From Lentisphaerota bacterium (GTDB lineage: Bacteria; Verrucomicrobiota; Lentisphaeria; Victivallales; Victivallaceae), in assembly GCA_015061725.1 (NCBI GenBank), contig SUVX01000002.1, positions 1 through 64,000 of the forward strand: a DNA stretch of 64,000 bases, written 5' to 3'. This document shows positions 24,715 to 35,100 of the stretch, one piece after another; positions within the stretch are counted from its first letter, which is position 1, and every line of letters starts with the position of its first letter. Position numbers and translations under genes: made by a program. The notes under the pieces are model-generated. The model had not been told where the DNA came from and did not search any database. It saw only the letters and a program-made list of their open reading frames with translations.

Positions 24715-26820
24715 ATGAGAAGAAAATTACCGGCAATCATTCTGACAGTGCTTATGGGTTCACTTCTTTGCGCTGCACCCCACACGATCATCAAGTTCAA
24801 CGGAAAAAAAGACCGGTGGTCGAAGGATGCTGTTGATTTCCTGACTGGATATCTGACCAAAAGTACCGGAGAAAAACCTCTGCTCAATCAGAAAGGCAAA
24901 GCAAAATATACCATCACGCTTGAGATCACCGGAGATAAAAAAGGAGATCCTGAAACTTTCAGTCTGAAATTCCCCGCCAAAGATCAGATTGTCATTTCAG
25001 GCGCAACATCTCTTGCCGTCCGTCACGGTGTTTGCGAATTTCTGGAACGCTGCGTGGGCGTCCGCTGGCTCTATCAGGGCAAAAACGGCGAAATCATCCC
25101 CAAAAGCAAAGAATATAAGACAGGCAGCAAAACAATTACCATGACTCCGGCTTTTGCGGTACGCAGTTTTGCGTTTTCCAGTCAGCCCGACCGTATCTGG
25201 AGCGGCAAACACAAGGGAATTTTTCACTACGATTACACACATCTGCCGAACCATCCCTGGTTCCACCACGCTCTCTGGCATATCGTATCCTCAGAAAAAT
25301 ACGGCAAGACCAATCCGGAATTTTTCCCGATTCAGAACGGTAAACGGATGATTCCCGCCAAAGGTTACAATATTTTCTGGCAGCATTGCTTCACTGCGCC
25401 GGGTATCGCCGATGCTTTTGCCCGGGAAATTCAAGCCTATTTCAAAAAATATCCGGGCCGTTACACGGCTTCTTTCGGCGTCAATGACGGCAGCGGTTAC
25501 TGTACCTGCGAACGGTGTCTGAGTGTGGATAAAGATCCGAGGAACCGTGTCAACTCCTACATGACATGTTTTGATCAGGTTGCAAAAAAATGCTGGAAAC
25601 CCGGCAGAACCTTCGGCTTCCTCGCCTACGGACGTATCCGCACCGTTGCAGATACAACAAAAAAATATCACAGTTCTCTGATTCCTTTTCTGACTTATGA
25701 AAGACTTTACTGGTCTGACCCCGCACGCAAAGCAAAAGATCAGAAAGAAACGCTCGACTGGCACAAAGCCACCGGCGGCAATGTCGGCTGGTATGATTAT
25801 CTTTCCTACAACCGTTTTCTCATTCCCAAAATCAGTTTGAATGTTACGCCTGAAGCTCTGCGCTGGGGCGCAAAAAATCATGTCAAATACTACTATGCCG
25901 AAGCCTATCCCGGAGACTGGCACACCGGTCCCATGATGACGATCATCCTGAAACTGCTCTGGGATCCGCAGCAGGATGTCTATGCGATTTTGCGCAACTG
26001 GTGCGTGGATGCCGTCGGTAAAAAAGCTGCGGGCCACCTTGAAAATTATTTCAAACTCTGTTCAGACTTCTGGGAAAAAGAAGTTCCCAAGACGCCTTTC
26101 TTCAAAAATCCGGATGAAAAAGGTCAGCAGTATATGAATATGGGCAACTCCGGCTATCTCGGCAGCCTTACCGTTGATATGCTCAATGCCATGGAAAAAG
26201 AACTCAATGCCGCAGTTGCCAAATCCTCAGGCGTGGAAAAAGAACGTGCAAATATGTTCCTCAGCAGCTTCAAAAAACGCCTGCCCCAGCTCAAAGGATA
26301 CATTTCCAACAGCGAACTTCAGAAAAAACTGGCTCAGTACAAGTTCAAAACCATCATCAAAAACGACTTCAACAAACGCGGTCTCTGGAGTACCTGGCAG
26401 CGCACTGCCAGCAAAGGCAAATTCTATTACAGTGCTGATGGCGGCGTGGATAAATCCGGTGCAATGGCAATGGATTTCAAACACTCCTACAAAGAAATGG
26501 TTTTCATGCGCAACGCAAAGGTCAAACCCGGACACGTTTACCGCGCAACGGTCTACGCCCGCAACACCGACAGTCTCCCCGGCGCAAGAATGAGCTTGAG
26601 AATCGCCTGGGGTGCCAAAGGCAAAAGCTGGCTGGATCCCTCTCTTGACAAATCTGTTCAGGTCACAGAGGACGGTTCTTACAACTGGCAGAAATTGACC
26701 GTTGCGGCAAAGGCTCCCACAGATGAAGGTGTTTTCATCAAGCTCATCGTCAGCGGCGGCAATCTGAAAGAGGGAAAAGTCTTCTTTGACAATTTCACCC
26801 TTGAAGAGGCTCAACCCTGA
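24715..26820 (+). CDS. Exported DUF4838 glycosidase-like protein 1
   Basis: A 701-residue protein with a signal peptide (ILTVLMGSLLCAAP). Residues about 25-135 are the N-terminal beta-alpha domain seen in alpha-glucuronidases and GH20-type enzymes (VRHGVCEFLERCVGVRWLY). DUF4838 follows at about 190-460, with the family cysteine motif CTCERC (about 262-267). Residues about 545-700 look like a CBM4/9-type sugar-binding domain ending VFFDNFTLEE. The start at 24715 is set by GAAGGAG seven bases upstream and by the signal sequence. It is followed 80 bases later by prepilin B. The family is tied to polysaccharide breakdown, but its catalytic activity is not established. Confidence 0.85.
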   Translation: MRRKLPAIILTVLMGSLLCAAPHTIIKFNGKKDRWSKDAVDFLTGYLTKSTGEKPLLNQKGKAKYTITLEITGDKKGDPETFSLKFPAKDQIVISGATSLAVRHGVCEFLERCVGVRWLYQGKNGEIIPKSKEYKTGSKTITMTPAFAVRSFAFSSQPDRIWSGKHKGIFHYDYTHLPNHPWFHHALWHIVSSEKYGKTNPEFFPIQNGKRMIPAKGYNIFWQHCFTAPGIADAFAREIQAYFKKYPGRYTASFGVNDGSGYCTCERCLSVDKDPRNRVNSYMTCFDQVAKKCWKPGRTFGFLAYGRIRTVADTTKKYHSSLIPFLTYERLYWSDPARKAKDQKETLDWHKATGGNVGWYDYLSYNRFLIPKISLNVTPEALRWGAKNHVKYYYAEAYPGDWHTGPMMTIILKLLWDPQQDVYAILRNWCVDAVGKKAAGHLENYFKLCSDFWEKEVPKTPFFKNPDEKGQQYMNMGNSGYLGSLTVDMLNAMEKELNAAVAKSSGVEKERANMFLSSFKKRLPQLKGYISNSELQKKLAQYKFKTIIKNDFNKRGLWSTWQRTASKGKFYYSADGGVDKSGAMAMDFKHSYKEMVFMRNAKVKPGHVYRATVYARNTDSLPGARMSLRIAWGAKGKSWLDPSLDKSVQVTEDGSYNWQKLTVAAKAPTDEGVFIKLIVSGGNLKEGKVFFDNFTLEEAQP

Positions 26821-26900
26821 TCCGGCGATCATTCAGTTTCGGAAATATTCAATAAACTTGAGAAATTATTTCTTCAAACCATAAAAACAAGGATCGACTC

Positions 26901-27665
26901 ATGAAAACATTTTCTCCCACCCGCACGGCGGTGAAGTCCGGAAACTTCACCTTGATCGAACTTCTGGTCGTTATCGCCATTATCGCAATTCTTGCGGCGA
27001 TGCTCATGCCTGCGCTTCAACAGGCAAGAGAAAAAGCGCGTTCAACAAACTGCCTGAGCAATCTCAAAGGTATGGGAGAAGGTGTCAGTATGTATACCCA
27101 TGATTACGATTACCTGCCCGGACGCGGAGACGGCACTCAGACCGGACGTTCTCCCTTTATTTTGATTGCGCCCTACATCGGTTACGGTTCCCGGATGTAT
27201 TCCAATCCCCCGGTGTTTTATTCTGACAAGCGTTCCATACTGCCATTCTTTGTGTGTCCTTCTTCTACTTCGACCATCAGAAAGGGAACGATTTTCGGCG
27301 GACTCAACGGTCTTTCCTACACTGTTTCCAACGATTTGGCGCTGGGCGGCGTTCCGAATTCAACCAAACACCCTGTCGGCAGAAAAGTTTCTCAGGTCAA
27401 ACGTCCCACTCAGAAATTCTTTCTTCTTGAAGCCGGAGACGGCACCAGCAGCAGCGATCTGGCTGTAAGTTATCAGGGGCACAAAGGTATCGCCTACCGT
27501 CATCCCGGCGGTGCTCTCAGAGTTTATGAATCCAATCTCCAGGTACCCGGCAGTGCCGGAACCAACATCTCTTACGTTGATGGTCATGCTGCTCAGTGGC
27601 TCGGTGCAGCAACAACAACAGAGGGGTCGGATATTTATAACAAACACTGGGTCTACAATAAGTAA
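26901..27665 (+). CDS. Prepilin-like protein B (H-X9-DG family)
   Basis: A 254-residue prepilin-like protein. A 15-residue leader ends in Asn at -1, then [16 protein letters not shown]. Its soluble part carries [12 protein letters not shown], a CPSS cysteine segment and the terminal [12 protein letters not shown]. The -1 residue is unusual because classical prepilin peptidase needs Gly. AAGGA lies nine bases before the ATG. It follows the exported DUF4838 enzyme and ends just before a strong terminator, so the two genes form one transcript. Codons for residues -5 to +2 lie in an inverted repeat (26930-26951). Confidence 0.9.
   Translation: MKTFSPTRTAVKSGNFTLIELLVVIAIIAILAAMLMPALQQAREKARSTNCLSNLKGMGEGVSMYTHDYDYLPGRGDGTQTGRSPFILIAPYIGYGSRMYSNPPVFYSDKRSILPFFVCPSSTSTIRKGTIFGGLNGLSYTVSNDLALGGVPNSTKHPVGRKVSQVKRPTQKFFLLEAGDGTSSSDLAVSYQGHKGIAYRHPGGALRVYESNLQVPGSAGTNISYVDGHAAQWLGAATTTEGSDIYNKHWVYNK
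26930..26951 (+). repeat. Inverted repeat in prepilin B leader
   Basis: Arms GGTGAAGT and ACTTCACC with a 6-base centre. It occupies the same place relative to the cleavage site as the perfect palindromes of prepilins A and E. The preceding bases (TTCTCC..GGTGAA) look like a decayed version of their upstream palindrome. Confidence 0.7.
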
Positions 27666-27700
27666 TCGCTGAAACCACAACAGCCGGCACAAAAAAAATT

Positions 27701-27741
27701 AAGCGTTTTGTTCAAGAAAAAAAGAACAAAACGCTTTTTTT
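27701..27741 (+). terminator. Rho-independent terminator after prepilin B
   Basis: A perfect 13-bp stem, 27701-27713 (AAGCGTTTTGTTC) with 27724-27736, a 10-base A-rich loop and a T run to 27741. It ends the DUF4838/prepilin B transcript. A close copy lies at 38334-38374 (35 of 41 bases the same). Confidence 0.85.
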
Positions 27742-27831
27742 GTATGCGCAGCACGCACATTGACAAACAGAAACTGCAATAAAGATGTGCAAGCAGGATG
27801 AGTTTGCAGTCCGGAATTTTACGAAAATTGA

Positions 27832-30237
27832 TTATGCCGGAGAAGTAATTTCAGGCAACTGCGTCAATCCGGACGGTGCGGCATAGCGTTCCATCCGGTT
27901 CGCCATCATATTCCAGCAGCGCAAACGCAGTTCATGACAGCCTGCGGGCAATTCAAAAACATACGGTGCCAAACCGGAACGTCCGGCAGACTTGCCGTCA
28001 ATCAAAAGTTCCGCAATATCCCGGAATCCCGGCAGTTCCAGCCGGTCACCGCAAGAAATCTCCACAGTTCCGAGATTTATTTCCGCCTCGCCTGAATAAA
28101 AAAGCTGCCCCTGCTGCTCCCAGCCGCAATCAAGAACGATCTCTTTACGGCGCGGCAAAAGAGTTATCTGCCTGTCTTCCGGTTCATATATGGACAAATG
28201 ATATTCATAAAATACTTTTTTAAAGTAATCGTTCCGGGTGACAGACGCCACATCAAAATTACCTGAAAGCATTGCAGGAATGGCAAATAACGCTGCTTCA
28301 TCCAGTACAACAGTATTTTTGCCGGGAGTGGAAACAAACTCAAAAGCACAGTAATCATCGTTAAACACTTTGACAGGCTTACCTGCCGGAAGTTTTCTGC
28401 CGTTCAACTGAACGCCTGCTGATTTGTCAGCCGGGACAAGCAGAGTCACATCAAGCGTATCCTGAGCCGTAAAAACAAGTTCTTTTTCAAAAGAAATTTT
28501 CTGTTCTTCATGCCAAACCACGGGGAAAGACCCGGAAAACACCTTTTTAACAGAACGCTTTTCAGGAGAACGGAATGACTCAAAAGGACCGCCGATTACA
28601 GCAATTTCTCCGGGTTCAAGCACAATCTCATAAGTTTTGTTTTGAAATTTCAGCGTGCCTTCAAGAGGAGTACGGCTCCAGATATTTGAGCAGAGAAGAT
28701 ACTCTGTATCCCCCAATTTCCGTTTCATCCAGCACAATTCGCCGCCGGAAAATACGATTTCAGGCTCAGGCAGAACCGGAAACTCTTTCATCGGATCAAG
28801 TATTTTTTTGATTTTACCGTTGTAGCCAGCCGGAACGATAACATATCCGTCACTCCGGCGGTTGAGTTTATCGCACAATTCAAAAAACGGTGCGGGATCA
28901 TGATTGCTCCACACCTTGACGGAGGGATCGACGACAGCATATTCCGCAATCAGCTCTCCGGCAGAAGCTGCCTGACAATACCGTGCCAGCATGTCGTTAA
29001 ATTGACGGATACCGGCTGCAAGGGTCGTGTGAGAAAATTCCGGAGGCGCAAAAAATTTGGTTACTCCGCGAAAACGGTGGTGAACAGCATGGGGGACAAT
29101 GAAATTAACTCCCTGCATAATCTGCCATGCGGCAATACGCCGCAAATCATTAAAAGTCGCCCCCCAGTTGGTCGCGGCAAACATTTCACACATACATCTG
29201 TCTTTGTTGCCAAGATATGCGGCACTGCCGGCATACTTTGCCCGGATATCTTTTAATGTTGAGGAAAATTCAGGATGGAGCATTCCATCGGGTTTGGCGG
29301 CATAAGAAACTTTTGCACCGTAAAGACGTTTATCATAATGGGTTCCGCCGTCAAGAACAAATATCTCATGATCTGTTCCCGGCGCGTCAGAGTGTTCCAG
29401 CAGAGTCAACGGTTTTCCCTCTGAAAAAAGCGAACTTCTGCCGCAGTCGGAGTATCTCAAGGGGCCTGTATCAGATGAGTGGAAAGTATAAAGAACATTA
29501 TGCTCTTTGCACCAGCGGTAATTGTTGGCAAACCACTGCTGATAGAGTTCTCCTGCCAACAGCCAGTAATCCTGAACAACTTTTTCATCACTGTTGTTAA
29601 AAAGTGCTTTCAAGTTGTCCTCAATTCTGTAATTGAAGCGTTTTTCAAACAACGCAGAAAAATGCGTACTCCACGGATAATAACGTTCATCCAGCTCTTT
29701 CAAAACAAAGGCATTGACTCTGCGGTTATCCGCATCCGAAAAAAAGCCGGTGATTCCGTTGCCGAAATAAGGAGCGAAACGCTGATAATACTGTTCGTAA
29801 ACAAATTTGATAAAAAGTTCAGAACTCTCCGGCTCCTCAAAAGCGGGAAATCCCCAGGGCACTTCAACCACATCAAGTTTTCCCTCAGGGTTGCTCCGCA
29901 AACGGTGCTGTTTCAATGCCGGATTGACAGCCTTGATTCTGCCGGCGGCATCTCCGGGCGGATAATTGAACCCGTCATTGATCCACAGTTGCAGATTCAG
30001 TTTCCGGGCAGCTTCAATGAAGTATCCTGTCACCTCAAACCAATAATCCGATAAATAAGTGTGACAATCAAAACCGTGAGGCGGTTTATTGAAAAGAACA
30101 ATACCGCCGAATCCCTGTTCCTTCATGCGCTTCATCGCTTCATAAACAGCTTCAGAGGTGTAATCTGCTGGATCTGTCGTCGTCAAAAAATAAAACGGAA
30201 CCGAACGGTATAAATCAAGTGTCTGCAGGTAATTCAT
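27832..30237 (-). CDS. GH106-like (alpha-L-rhamnosidase-related) cytoplasmic protein
   Basis: An 801-residue protein without signal peptide. The N-terminal barrel carries LWINDGFNYPPGDAAG (about 80), which lines up with the YDEGGWPSGSACG signature of the GH106-like protein at 39686, and GFFSDADNR (about 160). Residues about 560-800 form beta-sandwich modules ending in a galactose-binding-like domain (AELLIDGKSAG). Similarity to GH106 is at the motif level, so a distant glycosidase family is possible. It is the last gene of the 27.8-38.2 kb leftward block, with only a weak ribosome site. The cytoplasmic location suggests action on imported oligosaccharides. Confidence 0.7.
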   Translation of the reverse strand: MNYLQTLDLYRSVPFYFLTTTDPADYTSEAVYEAMKRMKEQGFGGIVLFNKPPHGFDCHTYLSDYWFEVTGYFIEAARKLNLQLWINDGFNYPPGDAAGRIKAVNPALKQHRLRSNPEGKLDVVEVPWGFPAFEEPESSELFIKFVYEQYYQRFAPYFGNGITGFFSDADNRRVNAFVLKELDERYYPWSTHFSALFEKRFNYRIEDNLKALFNNSDEKVVQDYWLLAGELYQQWFANNYRWCKEHNVLYTFHSSDTGPLRYSDCGRSSLFSEGKPLTLLEHSDAPGTDHEIFVLDGGTHYDKRLYGAKVSYAAKPDGMLHPEFSSTLKDIRAKYAGSAAYLGNKDRCMCEMFAATNWGATFNDLRRIAAWQIMQGVNFIVPHAVHHRFRGVTKFFAPPEFSHTTLAAGIRQFNDMLARYCQAASAGELIAEYAVVDPSVKVWSNHDPAPFFELCDKLNRRSDGYVIVPAGYNGKIKKILDPMKEFPVLPEPEIVFSGGELCWMKRKLGDTEYLLCSNIWSRTPLEGTLKFQNKTYEIVLEPGEIAVIGGPFESFRSPEKRSVKKVFSGSFPVVWHEEQKISFEKELVFTAQDTLDVTLLVPADKSAGVQLNGRKLPAGKPVKVFNDDYCAFEFVSTPGKNTVVLDEAALFAIPAMLSGNFDVASVTRNDYFKKVFYEYHLSIYEPEDRQITLLPRRKEIVLDCGWEQQGQLFYSGEAEINLGTVEISCGDRLELPGFRDIAELLIDGKSAGRSGLAPYVFELPAGCHELRLRCWNMMANRMERYAAPSGLTQLPEITSPA

Positions 30238-30362
30238 AATATTTCTTTGTTGTTTATCTGATTAACTCTTTGATTCACAGAGTCATATTTTTTCTTAAAA
30301 AATTAAACTTGTTATGTTGTTATTGATTTTATTCTGCTCTTGTGCAGCTGCCGGAGATAGGA

Positions 30363-31265
30363 TCATTTGAAAAATGAGACAATCAGAAGTCCGGCAAGCA
30401 GCAGGAGCATTCCAATTGTTTTCGTATTTGAATTTTTTTCGTGTAGAAAACAGACTCCGGCGATGAACCCGAGCGGAAGGCTCAGTTGTCGAAATGCCTG
30501 AATGAAACTCACATTACTTACATGCTGCATGGCAATGAGGATCAATGCATAAGCTCCTGTACAGAAGACCCCGGCGGCAGCCGGATAAAAAAAAGCTTTT
30601 CCCCAGAATTTCCGCAGAGCTATGCGCTCAGTAGGATCGAAAATGACCAGAGGAACTTCTCCGAGAGAAAGTCCCATTTGAATTAGAAAAAGATACCCGA
30701 GAGTGCAGGTGTTTGAAACTTTTTCCCCGTCTGCAATCTGCTTTAACGCCTGACTGTCGCAAAGCGTGTACCCCGTGGTTCCGATAGCTCCTAAAATGAT
30801 GAATACCAAGGCGGTAGTATTCAATCCTTTAAAGGAAATGTGCCGAAACGAACGAAACGGCATAATGACACATCCTGCAGCGATGATGATCATACCGATC
30901 TGAGCAGGAATGCCCAAAGGCTTCCCGATTCCGGCAATCAATGTGATTACTGCGAGCATGACGACCGGAAAGGCACGGACTAACGGATAGATCAGTGAAA
31001 TATCGCCATGTTTGTAGCCGTGTGCCAGTCCGTACATATAAAGGACTTCAGATGCAACGCTCCCTGCCCAAAGCCAGTAAAAGACAGCAGGCAGTCCAGT
31101 GAACACACTGCTGCTCATCAGAAAGAAAGGGAGCCAAATGATGCCGCCGATGAAGTTCATTATCAGATAAAACGCCGTAGACGGAGTCGTCGTCTTAGAA
31201 AGCATATTCCAGGCAACATGCATGAATACTGATATAAAAATCAGAATCGCAGCGGTAATGGTCAT
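30363..31265 (-). CDS. EamA/DMT-superfamily permease
   Basis: A 300-residue inner-membrane protein with about ten helices in two EamA-like repeats, starting MTITAAILIFISVFMHVAWN and ending LHEKNSNTKTIGMLLLLAGLLIVSFFK. DMT-superfamily exporters and importers carry amino acids, sugars or metabolites; the substrate here is not readable. I chose the ATG at 31265, preceded by GGAAAAGGAAC. The frame is open to 31463 but that extension overlaps the upstream gene and breaks the membrane topology. In this block it could move a sugar released by the 1357-residue enzyme. Confidence 0.85.
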   Translation of the reverse strand: MTITAAILIFISVFMHVAWNMLSKTTTPSTAFYLIMNFIGGIIWLPFFLMSSSVFTGLPAVFYWLWAGSVASEVLYMYGLAHGYKHGDISLIYPLVRAFPVVMLAVITLIAGIGKPLGIPAQIGMIIIAAGCVIMPFRSFRHISFKGLNTTALVFIILGAIGTTGYTLCDSQALKQIADGEKVSNTCTLGYLFLIQMGLSLGEVPLVIFDPTERIALRKFWGKAFFYPAAAGVFCTGAYALILIAMQHVSNVSFIQAFRQLSLPLGFIAGVCFLHEKNSNTKTIGMLLLLAGLLIVSFFK

Positions 31266-31326
31266 GTAAAGTTCCTTTTCCTTTGTATAGTCAGTGGCAA
31301 TATTTCTGTTAAAACAGTGATGTGAA

Positions 31327-32106
31327 TCAGATACCCTTTTGTTCAGAATAAACAAAGAAGTGATCGCTGGGATAAATTTCATCATTGTGATCGTAAACGA
31401 TTTCAGCATTGCGCTGGGGCAAAATACCGCGAACGAAGATGTAATCCATACGTCCTTTTCCACAAATTCCTAAATCCTGATCCCAATTTTTACCGATATA
31501 ATCGTGCAGAGTGGGAGAATACAGAGTTTTGTCAGGCATCGTATCTATCCAGCCGGCATTGATCAGGCTTTGGATTGCAGTATTGTCCGGATCACAATTC
31601 AGATCTCCGGTGAGAACCTGCACAAAAGAATCTTTCCATGCGGCGGCATCTTCGTTGATCATGCGGGCGGCGTTCTCTCTTGCCAGCTGTGAAATATGGT
31701 CAAAGTGGGTATTTACGACACGTACGAATCCTTCAGCCCCCCGCAGTAGAACCCAGTTGACCATACGGACACACTTGGTTCCCCAGCTGGTGGAGCCGGG
31801 AATATGGGGCGTTTCTGAAAGATACCAGGCGCCCACACCGCAGTTTTCGTACAGTTCGCGACGGTAAAAAATCGCATTTTCAGGATATTCCTCAGAAGCA
31901 AATGAATTACCATGAACACAGTCGTGACCGGAAAAATACGCCTTAAAGTCCGCCAACTGTTCGTTGTGGCACTCCTGAAGACAGATTACATCAGGATCGT
32001 ACTTGGCGATTGCAGAAAAACAACAGTCTTTCCGGTTTTGCCAGAAACGAGGTCCTGTGTCTTGTTTCATAGAAGAAAAACGGATATTGCAGGTGATGAT
32101 TTTCAT
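31327..32106 (-). CDS. Endonuclease/exonuclease/phosphatase-family protein
   Basis: A 259-residue metal-dependent phosphoesterase fold. Conserved blocks are TCNIRFS at the start, DVICLQECHNEQ (metal Glu), VLTGDLNCDPDN (Asp and Asn) and the C-terminal YPSDHFFV (Asp-His pair). There is no signal peptide. It lies 15 bases after the large exported enzyme and 61 bases before the permease gene in a leftward operon. Members of this superfamily cleave nucleic acids, phosphoinositides or sugar phosphates; the sugar-operon context favours a small-molecule phosphodiester or phosphate ester, which is inference. Confidence 0.85.
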   Translation of the reverse strand: MKIITCNIRFSSMKQDTGPRFWQNRKDCCFSAIAKYDPDVICLQECHNEQLADFKAYFSGHDCVHGNSFASEEYPENAIFYRRELYENCGVGAWYLSETPHIPGSTSWGTKCVRMVNWVLLRGAEGFVRVVNTHFDHISQLARENAARMINEDAAAWKDSFVQVLTGDLNCDPDNTAIQSLINAGWIDTMPDKTLYSPTLHDYIGKNWDQDLGICGKGRMDYIFVRGILPQRNAEIVYDHNDEIYPSDHFFVYSEQKGI

Positions 32107-32121
32107 AGTTGTATTTTTCCT

Positions 32122-35100
32122 TTATTTAGCACCCGTAAAACGGAAAACCTTAAGATCCATTGCAGGAATACGGACTTTCCACGGCAACGCAACATTTTCC
32201 GGACGGAGAGTGCGATTCGCAGTTTCCATATTGTAGATGAAAGCCGCATTCAGAAGCTCCGGCGGGAGGACGATCTCTGCCGTTACATCCTTTTGGGACC
32301 AATTTGCCACGGCGACCAACCAGTCTCGGGAACCTTTCTTTTTCCAGTAACTTACTTTGATCTCCTTCGGCTTACTCAAGATACCGTTCTTCCAATAGCC
32401 GTGGAACTCTGTCCCCCCCATTCCGAATGGCATGGTCACTCGCAAATGAAAATCCTCTGCGCTCTGACAATGTATAAAGGCTGAATCAAAAAGTGAGTTA
32501 TTGACGAAGCAAAGAGCCAGCGTTTCACGGGTTGCCTTGGCTGTACGGTGTTGTTTGGGGAGAAAGCAGTACTGCGATAAATGCGCTTGCGGTATTCCCC
32601 AACGATATGGACTGAAATTGATTCGCCAAAGAACTCCTGAATAATCCCGTTTTGCACCGGAGGGGGGCGCACTCATGAGCGGAACACCAATTTGCCTGTC
32701 AACAAGCAGCATATCCGCCAAGCCACCAAGATGCCTGGGTTTGAATTCTTCCCCGTGAGCAACAAGGCTCCAGAACGAAGCAGATCCGGACAAAATCGGA
32801 TACCCGTGGGAAAAAATAGTTGGATACTTATCACCTTTCACGGAAGCGAAAGCACAGTAAAGCCTTTTGTAAAAATCACGGGTTGCAAAAAGTTCCCGGG
32901 TCCCCTCTGACTTTCCATCCAGTGTTTCATACAGATATCCCCTGTTTTTATCACGGTTTTCTTTTGGGGTCGTCAAGTCATAATAGAATCCGGCAAAGCC
33001 GCCGTCCTTTAAGCAATTCGCCATCATCCAGACCGCATAGTCACTGAAGGAACTTGCCGGAGAACAATAAAATCTGTCATTATGCCGGGAACCATTGCCG
33101 GGGTAAACGGAGGCTGGCTGGAAACTCCAATCTTCTCCAAACTCTTGCCCAACACTAAGTTGAGGACGTTCTCCCGGTTTATAAAAATATTTGTCAGGCA
33201 TACGGGGAAGAAATGCCGGAGCATCCGGTCTGACCATGTTTTCTTTGGAGATACAAGTCGGATTCACATATGGATAGATTTTCTGGTTATGGATTTTTCC
33301 CATTTCTCCCCAATCACGCCCTAATTTCTGATTTCTTGGCTGGAAATCCGTAGAATTGGCGGCATAGTCATATGTGTGCAGACTGATAAAATTAAAGGGA
33401 GGTCTGTAGTAACTGAACATTGCCACACGCTCATCTTCCCAGTTCTGATAAAGCGGTTTTATCGGTGTCGGATGCAGCCCCAGCCGCCAAACAACAGGAC
33501 GGTTCACCTGTACCGGGACATTAACCAAAGACAGACGGTAAAGATAATCCCTTTTACCTTTTACTGATTCGAGTCGAATGCGTGGCTTGCGGCTGTCAAT
33601 ATACAGCCCTTTGTGGTTTTCAAAGAAAGTATTAAGACCGCAATCGTCATTGCCCAGCCAGAGCGCGATCAGGCGATCAAATGTCCGAGGTTTTGTATAT
33701 CCGAATTCCTGACAGCAATGACCATACCAATTCTGAAATTGCCATCCATCAGCAACCGGTAATACCAACTCCATTTTTTCGACAGAACAATTCAAGTTTT
33801 GCGGATGGACTTCCAACCCCAAAATATCCAAACCGTCGAATTCAATGGTATGGCGTATGCTGCAGCGGAAATTTACATCCTGACCTTCGGTGCGAACCAA
33901 GACTCTGCCTTTGCCAAGTTGCTGTATTTCCTTGAGTTCAGGTATGATTTGAAACGATTTTCCGTCTTTTCTATACTGCAGAACAACAGGAGCATATAAA
34001 ACGGTTTTTCCCTGAGAAGTTATCTTTTCGAGACCTCTTTTACCGAACATGAATTTACGTCCCCATACGGAAACGCATCCTCCTTTTACGGTTACCCCCT
34101 CCTGCCACGGAATTGGAGCATAATCAGCCTTCAATGCTTTCATTGCCACCGGCTTTGTATACCATTCCGGCAATGGCTTTACCTCATAATCCTTTTCAGC
34201 CAACTCGACAGTTCCCCGGCAAACTTTTACGATATAGTTTCCCAGAGCAAGACTGCCTGTATTCAAATTGAACTCCAATTCCGAGGGAGAATCCTGCGGA
34301 ACAGTAATGGATTTCGATAAAACCTGCCGGCCTTCTTTTGTCTGAAGTCCCAGAGTAAACACTTCCCCCTTTTGGACTGTAATCCCCGGAAACTCAACTT
34401 TGACTTTCAGTTTTTTAGCGATGGGATTGTTTTGCAAAGTTAATTCAACATCCTTACGCTGCAAAAAGGGAATCTGCCTCGACAGAAGGATGCTGCCATC
34501 CGCAGCCTGAGCTTGATAGGAAAAGGTATATAATCCCAAGGGGGGGAATGGAATCGTCTGTTTGAGGTTCTTGCCGGATATCTTCTGAACATTTTCAATC
34601 GTCTGATATCCTGAAATTGAACCAACAATTTGATCTGCAACGATTTCTGTAACTTTTGTCACTTTTTGCGTTTTATCCAGGCTCACCTTGTATTCTGCAT
34701 TTCCATCCGTAACCAGTTTCCAGCCGGTTTTTTGCTTTTCAATCGCCAAAGCCAATGGAGCTGCAATACATCTCCCTGTCAGGAAAGCATCCACATTGTC
34801 AAACCAATATCTGTGGTTCTTAAGGTGAAGTGATTGATTTTGCAAACGAACTCCTGCGGAGAATTGAAATTCATCAGAGGCAAGGTTGTTCTGTTTGCGT
34901 GGTAAAACAACTTCAATACTCCAAATACCGTTTTTATAAGAACTGTATGTCTTAACCCCGGAATCAAATTTCTTATTGCGAACACAAAGGTTACGACTCC
35001 AGTCAATATCTTCCTTTGCATCATAAACACAATTATTGGGAGCAATCGTTATATAAGTTCCTGAATATCCTTTAGCTCCCGGCTGCGTGACCTTACGAAA

